Origin: Ktedonobacteraceae bacterium
Lineage (GTDB): Bacteria > Chloroflexota > Ktedonobacteria > Ktedonobacterales > Ktedonobacteraceae
Direction of reading: 5' to 3'
DNA: 12,626 nt
Assembly: GCA_014896635.1 (NCBI GenBank)
Contig: JADBKA010000130.1
Location: 1-12,626 of the forward strand
The translations under genes were made by a program, and so were the position numbers. This document shows, one piece after another, positions 6,698 through 12,626 of this stretch. Position 1 is the first letter of the stretch. Each line of letters opens with the position of its first letter. The notes under the pieces are model-generated. The model was not told the origin of the DNA, did no database searches, and saw only the letters and a program-made list of their open reading frames with translations.

Positions 6698-6739
6698 AGG
6701 GAAAGTAAGAGAGGTTGCGCCTCCCTGTACCTTCCCTTT
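6696..6739. terminator. Hairpin between convergent hisI and catalase genes
   Basis: AAAGGGAA (6696-6703) pairs with TTCCCTTT (6732-6739), with an inner GAGG (6711-6714) to CCTC (6720-6723) stem. On the minus strand the hairpin is followed by a T-rich tract (TTTATTTTA), so it should end the catalase transcript. On the plus strand the tail is only TTTCC, so it is weaker for hisI. The 5' arm overlaps the hisI stop codon. Confidence 0.6.
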
Positions 6740-6761
6740 CCGCGCAATTCCAGACTACCTG

Positions 6762-7655
6762 TTACACATTTTTCATGAGGCGCTGGGCAATCTCTTCCAG
6801 TTCACGAGGATCATAGCCGGGAGCAAAATCTGCCGGCTGTTCGGGCAGATCAGCCAGCGGACCACCCTCCGGGGGGCCATCAACGACCTCACAGTTGCCA
6901 TCACCATAAGGATGCATGCCCTTCCAGATAGCCGCGATATCTTTGTAGTCGCTGGGACTGAAGCGATACAGCTTACGGTGCAGGCCAGCATTTTCAAAGC
7001 GGCGCGTATCGGGGAAGCGCTTGTTCTCAACATTGGGAACTGGCAACATTTTTGTCACATTGACGCCTGTCAACTCTTCTAATGCTTTAGCATAGGCAAC
7101 CTGGTGTACACCGCCACGTACCAGCAGATAGCCGGCCATACAGCGCGCAGTGGGATGCGATACCATCTCATAGACGCGCGCTTTGTGCAGTCGCGCTCCA
7201 CTCTCCAGGAAGAAGTTATGGAGCAGATCAAGCACAAGATCTCCACTGTTAAAGATGTAATCTCCCTGCCAGGGAGTATTCATCGAGTTTGCGGCAACGG
7301 CTGAACTGCCGTTGACGATGAAATGATGAAGATTCTTCGCATTGAGTGCCGCACCCATCGGCGCGCTCTCCGGTTTGCCATCAGACTTCGTCGCGCCATT
7401 GAGCAGCGTGTTGATCGTTGCGGCAACCAGTTCGATATGAGCCAGTTCCTCGGTGGCAATGTTGGCGATCAGGTCGTAGAACGGTTTGATCTTGTTGCGC
7501 CCCCGCAGATTAAACGACTGGTAGGTATAGTTCATCAACGTGGACATCTCGCCAAAACGGCCACCGAGCAGTTCCTGGACTGCTGCGGCTGCATCAGGGT
7601 CGGCATGATCAGACGCTGGCAACTCAATTGCCAGTTTATCTATGCGTAAATACAT
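6762..7655 (-). CDS. Manganese (non-haem) catalase
   Basis: Dimanganese catalase that converts hydrogen peroxide to water and oxygen in the cytoplasm. The 297 residues are colinear with the Thermus-type enzyme: MYLRIDKL at the start, LLGGRFGEMSTLMNY (29-43), NIATEELAHIELVAATIN (65-82), DLLHNFFLESGARLHKARVYEM (143-164), LLVRGGVHQVAYAKALE from 177, and VVDGPPEGGP near the C-terminus. The five expected metal ligands are present at E36, E70, H73, E151 and H184. No signal peptide. ATG 7655 has a strong AAGGAG ribosome site (7665-7670) 9 bases upstream. The upstream same-strand gene ends 161 bases before, so an own promoter is likely, but I could not point to convincing -35/-10 boxes. Role: oxidative stress defence. 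Confidence 0.96.
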   Translation of the reverse strand: MYLRIDKLAIELPASDHADPDAAAAVQELLGGRFGEMSTLMNYTYQSFNLRGRNKIKPFYDLIANIATEELAHIELVAATINTLLNGATKSDGKPESAPMGAALNAKNLHHFIVNGSSAVAANSMNTPWQGDYIFNSGDLVLDLLHNFFLESGARLHKARVYEMVSHPTARCMAGYLLVRGGVHQVAYAKALEELTGVNVTKMLPVPNVENKRFPDTRRFENAGLHRKLYRFSPSDYKDIAAIWKGMHPYGDGNCEVVDGPPEGGPLADLPEQPADFAPGYDPRELEEIAQRLMKNV

Positions 7656-7740
7656 CGCCTTTCTCTCCTTACTGGTTAGCTATCAAGACAGAACCGTGCT
7701 GTGCCTGGAAACAGCGTTCCCGATTCCAGTCTAATCACCT

Positions 7741-7758
7741 CTACCAACACTACCAACA
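7741..7758 (-). repeat. Tandem 9-bp repeat upstream of the catalase gene
   Basis: CTACCAACA is present twice in direct tandem on the plus strand (7741-7749 and 7750-7758), reading TGTTGGTAG twice toward the catalase, with the near copy 86 bases before its start codon. A short inverted repeat (plus-strand ATCCTCACAGGAC, about 7764-7776) lies just upstream. This could be an operator for oxidative-stress control, or chance. Confidence 0.4.
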
Positions 7759-7816
7759 GTGCTCATCCTCACAGGACGAGAGAGAAAGGGAGATATTGCT
7801 TTGTCAGGCTGCGCAG

Positions 7817-9106
7817 TTAGAAGAAGATAGCTACAGCGCCCGCCAGCAGAGCGCCGACGAGGATTATCGGCATGGTCAACAGGAGCAGGCGTAAGCTCGC
7901 TCTCATCTGACGGCTGACGACCCAGAAGATTACAACGTTCTCCAGCAAACCGGCAAGCGTCGCCAGAAACATGGCGACAGCGGCGGGCGTGCTCCCAAGC
8001 TGGTGCATGTGCAGGTGCTGGCCTACCAGAACGGCGGACGACACAGCACTCGCTAACGCGCCGATCACCACTACAGCCAGGAAGCCGATAGCACCAAAAA
8101 AGCGGTTTGCGATTCCACTGATCACCGTCAGGCTAAGGAACAGCAGACCGAAGGCAAGCACCGATCCCAGATCAAGTGGAGACTTCAGAAGCGGCTTTTC
8201 CTGCGTTTCTCGCTGCTGTCCCGATTGTTTCTGCGGTTTCTGACGAGCGCGTAAAATGGTGATGAGCGCAACTATGCCCGCTGCCAGCATCATAGGAACC
8301 AGGATCAGCACGGTAGTCAGACTCGCCTGAATACCACCCGGGATGGAGAAAATGACAACCAGTCCCCAGTTGCGCAGAATCATGGCGAGGTCAGCAAGCA
8401 CGATATTGCGCGGCGCTTCGTCGATAGTGCCAGGAGCGTTCCTACCCTCTCGCCCCAGCAGCGCCGAAGTGGCGGCACTATTGACCAGGCCCCCAAGCAA
8501 AGAACTATAGCGGATGCCGCGTGTACCAAACTGGCGTAGCAGGATGTAGTTGACAAAACTCAGTCCTGATACCAGCATGACGGTCAGCCAGACCGAGCGC
8601 GGATTCAATACTTTCCAGGGATCGACGAACTGATCAGGCAGCAACGGATATATAACTGCTGTAATAAAACCGAGCAGGAGCGCGCTGCGAATCTCTTCGA
8701 CCGTCAATTTGCTGCTAAAGGTGATCAGTTCCGTCTTCCAGGTCAGCAAAGCAACGATCATAATGGCACTGCCGAGTGCGAGAAAAAAATTGCCCATACC
8801 CACGACAACGCCGAGCACATAGGTAGCCGCCAGCGTGAGCGAGGTAGTGACCTGCAACGTCTGATCTTTCAACAGGCTGTAGGCGTTGACCAGCAGCACG
8901 ACTGCGAGCAGCATGCCGATTTGCACAAAAGCAAGCGTCGAGACGGTCAGCCAGGAGAGCGTGCCGAGCAGGGCAGTGATAGCGAAGCTACGCACTCCTA
9001 TCTCTTTGTGCGCCCATTCGCGTTCGAGGCCAATAAGCAGGCCAATGCCCGCCGAAGCAACAATTTTCAATGCCAGCAAAAAAGGTTCACTCATGGCGCC
9101 ATTCAT
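7817..9106 (-). CDS. MgtC/SapB-DUF4010 family membrane protein
   Basis: A 429-residue polytopic membrane protein with roughly a dozen hydrophobic segments. The N-terminal part carries the MgtC-like signature GIGLLIGLEREW (16-27) followed by GVRSFAITALLG (37-48). The central and C-terminal helices match the two-part MgtC plus DUF4010 architecture, with a charged, probably cytoplasmic loop (RARQKPQKQSGQQRETQEK) near residue 290. Function in this family is poorly known; magnesium or acid-stress roles established for MgtC should not be carried over directly. The start may be ATG 9106 or ATG 9094: the AGGGG upstream is very close to the first and rather far from the second. It is divergent from hisG with 112 bp between, and may share a transcript with the catalase downstream. 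Confidence 0.85.
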   Translation of the reverse strand: MNGAMSEPFLLALKIVASAGIGLLIGLEREWAHKEIGVRSFAITALLGTLSWLTVSTLAFVQIGMLLAVVLLVNAYSLLKDQTLQVTTSLTLAATYVLGVVVGMGNFFLALGSAIMIVALLTWKTELITFSSKLTVEEIRSALLLGFITAVIYPLLPDQFVDPWKVLNPRSVWLTVMLVSGLSFVNYILLRQFGTRGIRYSSLLGGLVNSAATSALLGREGRNAPGTIDEAPRNIVLADLAMILRNWGLVVIFSIPGGIQASLTTVLILVPMMLAAGIVALITILRARQKPQKQSGQQRETQEKPLLKSPLDLGSVLAFGLLFLSLTVISGIANRFFGAIGFLAVVVIGALASAVSSAVLVGQHLHMHQLGSTPAAVAMFLATLAGLLENVVIFWVVSRQMRASLRLLLLTMPIILVGALLAGAVAIFF

Positions 9107-9218
9107 AACCCCTGAAAATCCAGCCCGGTCTTTTCGACACTGTACCTGGATTACGGATCACACGCGCAAGAAGCGTCAGCAAAAGTTGCCTCTCCTATCT
9201 TAAAGGATTAGCTGGCCA

Positions 9219-10448
9219 ATGTCCAGCGGACCCCAAGGAGGGCAGGCGCAAGCTGAAGCGAGCCGGCCTGCCCTTCTCGTGCTTGTCTCAATGCTGTACA
9301 ATGATGGGGAACTGCTACAAGCTTCACCATCAATAGTGCTTCTGGAGAGGAAAGGCAAAGGTTCTGTGAGTGCGAATAACGGGAAAGTGCGTTTAGCTCT
9401 GCCGGGTAAGGGGGCGCTGGAGGCATCAACACTCTCATTTCTCTCAGAGTGTGGCATGCCGGTCAGTCGCAGCAATCCGCGTCAGTATCTTGCGCGTATG
9501 AAGAGCATATCTGACGTAGAAGTGGTATTTCAGCGGGCCGCCGATATTCCGGCGCTCGTCGAGAGCGGGGATGCCGCGCTTGGCATTACGGGCTATGATA
9601 TTCTGGCCGAGCATCGTGGCTATGGCGATGAGGAGGAAGAGGAGAGCGATTTTAACGAGAATCTCTTTGTGCTGGAGCGCAATCTAGGCTTCGGTGCCTG
9701 CCGCCTGGTAGTGGCGGTGCCAGAGACATGGATTGATGTCAGCACCTGTGCCGATCTGTGGCATCTTTCCGGCTATTATCAGATGCACAGGGGACGCGGC
9801 CTGCGTATCGCCACCAAATATCCCATCCTGACCGCTCAATTCTTGCGCCGTTACAACATCACCGGCTGCAAGATCTTTTCTCCACACGGCGCGCTTGAGG
9901 CCGCTCCACTCACCGATACAGCCGATCTGATCGTTGACCTGACCGAAACGGGAACGACGTTACGCGAGAATCATCTCAAGCTGCTTAAAGACGGCGTGGT
10001 GCTGCACTCTCAGGCCACGTTGATCGGCAACGCGCGGCTGCTCAAGCAGAATCCGCCGGCCCTCAGAGTCGCAGAAACCATGCTGGAGCTGATCGAGGCG
10101 CGCACTCAGGCGCGTAATCGCTCGATGGTCACGGCCTACGTACATGCTGGCAGCGACGAAGAGATGCAGCAGATCTACGAGCGCATGTCGCAACGGCTGA
10201 AAAGCGTGGTCTCTGGCGTCGAATTTCGCGTGACCAGCTCGGAGCTGAGCGGCAGCATGGAACCAGGCTGGTACGCGCTCTCTGGCGTCGTCAATGCGGG
10301 CGATTCAGCGCCCGAACTGCTCAAGATTGTGGCCGTCCTGCGCGGCTGCGGGGCAGCGCATATCTATGTCGTGCCGCTAACCTACCGTTTTGCTGACCAG
10401 TGTATGAATGTGCGCGCCCTGCATGAGCGCCTGAGGAGAATCGGTTGA
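9219..10448 (+). CDS. hisG: ATP phosphoribosyltransferase, long form
   Basis: First enzyme of histidine synthesis, joining PRPP and ATP. With ATG 9219 it is 409 residues. The catalytic core starts near residue 57: VRLALPGKGALE (57-68), ALVESGDAALGITGYD (112-127), GFGACRLVVAVP (157-168), GLRIATKYPILT (194-205), PHGALEAAP (222-230) and the PRPP-binding loop DLIVDLTETGTTL (236-248). Residues about 297-390 look like the C-terminal histidine-binding regulatory domain, so this is a HisG-long type. An acidic insert, DEEEEESDFNE (137-147), is unusual. Residues 1-49 have no counterpart in the family and overlie a strong hairpin, so GTG 9366 (residue 50, GGAAAGG 10 bases upstream) may be the true start; ATG 9219 does have AAAGGA 11 bases upstream. 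The stop overlaps the next start by 4 bases. Confidence 0.93.
   Translation: MSSGPQGGQAQAEASRPALLVLVSMLYNDGELLQASPSIVLLERKGKGSVSANNGKVRLALPGKGALEASTLSFLSECGMPVSRSNPRQYLARMKSISDVEVVFQRAADIPALVESGDAALGITGYDILAEHRGYGDEEEEESDFNENLFVLERNLGFGACRLVVAVPETWIDVSTCADLWHLSGYYQMHRGRGLRIATKYPILTAQFLRRYNITGCKIFSPHGALEAAPLTDTADLIVDLTETGTTLRENHLKLLKDGVVLHSQATLIGNARLLKQNPPALRVAETMLELIEARTQARNRSMVTAYVHAGSDEEMQQIYERMSQRLKSVVSGVEFRVTSSELSGSMEPGWYALSGVVNAGDSAPELLKIVAVLRGCGAAHIYVVPLTYRFADQCMNVRALHERLRRIG
9236..9277 (+). other. Strong hairpin near the start of hisG
   Basis: AGGAGGGCAGGC (9236-9247) pairs with GCCTGCCCTTCT (9266-9277), 12 pairs with one G-U, around an 18-base loop. No T-run follows, so it is not a standard terminator. 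It lies 15 bases after ATG 9219, where it would hinder translation from that start, or in the untranslated leader if GTG 9366 is used. A TACAAT (9297-9302) just downstream could be a -10 element, but its -35 is poor. Confidence 0.5.
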
Positions 10449-11218
10449 ATAGCCTGAATAATGTGATTGTCTTTGACCTGGACGGGGTGATTACGAGCGA
10501 GCGCGCATACTGGATGACGGCTGGGCTGGTACTACACGAACTGCTCTACAGCCCGCGCTACTGGAATGTTCATGGGGCAACCTCTTACACGCCAGCCGCC
10601 ACAGAAAAAGAAAGCTGGCATGCTGCCAATGAAGCACTACCGGAGGCGGTGATCATTAAACTCAAAGCGCGCTCGGTCAATTCCAACTGGGACACCTGCT
10701 ATGTCGGCGTCTGCATCCGTCTGATTGACCTGCTGGCTTCTCTGCCCGATATATCGCCGCTGCTCCCTCTTCAACCCTGGAATACAGCGTGGATTGCGCG
10801 TCTGCGCTCGCAGTGCACAGCAGAAAGGGAAAAAAGGAGTGCCTTGATCAGCGCAGGAGCTTTTCGCCGTCTCGATGAGCCTGCCTTGCACGGCTATAGT
10901 GGCCTGGGACTGATAGATCACCTCGACGCCTATGCCAGCGGTGTGCTTGGCCATCCCATCGAGCATGTTTTCAGACGCTCCAGCCCCTTCTGGCAGTTCT
11001 GCGCCAATCTTTTCAGGAATGGTACCTGGGTGACGAACTCTATACACGCGAGTACGCTCATGCTCCAGCACAGAAGGGCAAGCCGGGCTGCATCTACTTT
11101 GAGCAGCCGCTACTGCCAGTTGAGCAGATGCGCACGACACTTGCCATGCTGCGTGAGCAGGGATACGTGCTCGGCATTGCGACCGGACGGCCCGGTCAGG
11201 AAGCGATTCAGCCGTTGA
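10445..11218 (+). pseudogene. HAD-superfamily hydrolase, N-terminal part, frameshifted
   Basis: Start TTG 10445 overlaps the hisG stop (TTGA) and has GAGGAG 6 bases upstream, so it is translationally coupled to hisG. HAD motif I is VFDLDGVIT (9-17), with nucleophile Asp11 and acid Asp13. A large cap-like region follows up to about HPIEHVFRRSSPFWQFCAN (through codon 188). Beyond that the frame turns into Ser/Arg/Cys-rich sequence without family character and stops at 11218, while the missing HAD motifs II-IV continue in the -1 frame. The sequence CTTTTC at 11009-11014 is the likely break: one more T would give a smooth ANLFQEW junction. So this is the first third of a HAD-kinase fusion, broken by a one-base deletion or a sequencing error. 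In a his context a histidinol-phosphate phosphatase role is conceivable but unproven. Confidence 0.8.
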
Positions 11219-12626
11219 AAAATTACGGCCTGTACGACTATTTCGATGCGCGGCGCATCGTCACACATGATGAGGTTGCGCAGGCCGAGGCGGAGCTGCG
11301 CGCTCGTGGGGACGTTACACCGCTCGTCAAGCCACATCCGTATATCTTCCTGCGCGCTGCCGACCCCGGCTACCATCCTGGCCAACCACTGCCACCTCGT
11401 GGCAGCTTCCTCGTCGTCGGCGACTCGACCAGTGACGTGCTCGGAGCGCGCGCTGCCAATGCGCTCGTTGTCGCCGTGCTCACAGGCATGCGGACGCCGG
11501 AAGCGCGCGCGCTGCTCGAAGAGAGCCGGCCCGATTTCCTCATCGCGGACATGACAGGCGTCCCCGCACTGCTCGCGCGCATCGACGACCTGGCAACTAT
11601 CCAGCGTATGCAGTTCACCGAGCGCGCAAAAGCCGAGCTGCTGCTGCAACGCTGGTTTCAGCGCCATATGCACTTGCCTACCGAGAGCATCACATTGCTG
11701 CCAAAACCCGTCTCACTGAACTCCTTCAATGGCATCTATCGGGCAGACAGCCAGGAATACTTTTTCAAAACGCATATTGAGGAGCAAGGGATTCTGCAAG
11801 AGTATTATCATGCCGAACTGCTGGCGAATGCTGGCTACAATATTGTGCGACCGCTGCGCACGCTGCACGAGCGGGGACAGCAGATGGTGGTGTATCCGCT
11901 GGTGCGCTGGCCGGTGATGTTTGATCTGATGCGCGCCGCCGAGACCGGTGATACGACACATACAGACGCCTCCCAGGCCAGGCTCGCTGTGCTGGCTGCC
12001 GCTGAAAAACACGAGTGCGAGCGCCTGCTTGATATCTACGCCTCGACACTGGCTGAGAGCACAGCTTCAGAGCACGCGCAGGCACCCATTCACCAACTCT
12101 TCTGGCACCGTCTGACTGGAGCACGCTACAAAACGTTCTATGAAGGCAAAGCCGTCCTCCTCCCGCATCAGGACGAGAAAAGCAGCATCACCTTTGAAGA
12201 TCTGCTCACCTATCACTGGGTAGTGAACCGCATCTCGTTGCCGGTGACGCTCGGCGAACTGGTCGAGCAGGCCAAACAGGTGCTCAATCCTGCACGAGCC
12301 ATGTATACAGTGATCGGGCATGGTGATGCCCATTTTGGCAACGTTTTTCTCGAAGCGGGCAAGCAGTATCTCTACTTTGATCCAGCATTTGCGGGCCGGC
12401 ACTCGCCGCTACTCGACGTCGTCAAGCCGTTCTTTCACAATGTCTTTGCTACCTGGATGTACTTTCCGCAGGACATTGCGCGCGATCTGCACCTCACGGT
12501 TGCGCTGCGCCGGCAGACGGTCTACATCGAGCACGACTATGAACTCAGTCCAGTACGACAGGCGATTCTAACCATGAAGCGCCGCCACTTGCTACCACCG
12601 CTCATCGCCCACCTGCGCGAGCGCCG
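11012..12626 (+). CDS. HAD motifs II-IV fused to an APH-like kinase domain, partial at window edge
   Basis: This frame is open from the break near 11010 to the window edge, about 538 codons. It supplies the rest of the HAD domain: motif II GIATGRPGQE, motif III lysine in LVKPHPYIFLRA, and motif IV VVGDSTSDVLGARAAN. An N-lobe-like segment follows (YFFKTHIEE, with a helix-C-type Glu in EYYHAELLANAGY), then the phosphotransferase catalytic motif HGDAHFGN and the metal motif YFDPAFAG, typical of aminoglycoside/choline-kinase folds. Read across the break, HAD phosphatase and small-molecule kinase would be one protein of more than 725 residues. The substrate is unknown. The long, motif-preserving open frame argues that the break is recent or an error. 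If translated alone, ATG 11128 is a possible start, but HAD motif I would be missing. Confidence 0.8.

Noticed and set aside
11009..11014. Programmed -1 frameshifting to make the HAD-kinase fusion
   Set aside because: Zero-frame codons AAT CTT TTC do not form a canonical slippery heptamer and I saw no obvious downstream stimulatory stem; a one-base deletion or sequencing error is more likely.
11110..11673. 187-residue minus-strand ORF
   Set aside because: It is antisense to the HAD motifs II-IV in the open plus-strand frame and has no recognisable domain.

Overview
The window looks like a chromosomal segment of a high-GC, free-living bacterium. I think a Chloroflexota member of the Ktedonobacteria type is most likely. 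This is inferred from the mixture seen: a membrane-anchored Ser/Thr kinase with a long Pro/Gln-rich linker, arginine and histidine genes side by side, and a Thermus-like manganese catalase. Nothing in the window proves the taxonomy. No tRNA, rRNA, CRISPR array, insertion sequence or phage gene was seen.

Layout. (1) 1-1517, minus strand: a Ser/Thr protein kinase that starts at GTG 1517 and runs off the left edge just after its transmembrane helix. (2) 1518-2165: a 648-bp divergent intergenic region. Its right half looks like a regulatory leader for the next operon, with a candidate promoter, a small ORF with seven arginine codons in its last 18 residues, and a strong Rho-independent terminator 25 bp before argC. 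(3) 2166-6697, plus strand: argC, argB, a hisZ-like gene and a hisI fusion gene, closely spaced or overlapping, so probably one mixed arginine/histidine operon. (4) 6696-6739: a hairpin between convergent genes. (5) 6762-9106, minus strand: a manganese catalase, and upstream of it an MgtC/DUF4010-type membrane protein. (6) 9219-12626, plus strand: long-form hisG, translationally coupled to a HAD phosphatase-like gene. That gene is broken by a one-base frameshift near 11010 and continues in another reading frame into an aminoglycoside-phosphotransferase-like kinase domain that runs off the right edge.

How the genes work together. ArgC and ArgB catalyse consecutive steps of arginine synthesis. 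HisG (with HisZ as possible activator) and HisI, perhaps with a fused HisE-like domain, cover the first steps of histidine synthesis. The his genes are split into two plus-strand groups by the two minus-strand genes. If the argC leader is a true attenuator, arginine supply would also set the expression of hisZ and hisI. The catalase and the membrane protein have no evident link to the amino-acid genes.

Most worth checking: the argC leader; the HisI domain with a substituted DxDxD metal site fused to a divergent HisE-like domain; a HisZ that keeps an anticodon-binding-like domain in a genome that also has long-form HisG; and the frameshifted HAD-kinase fusion.
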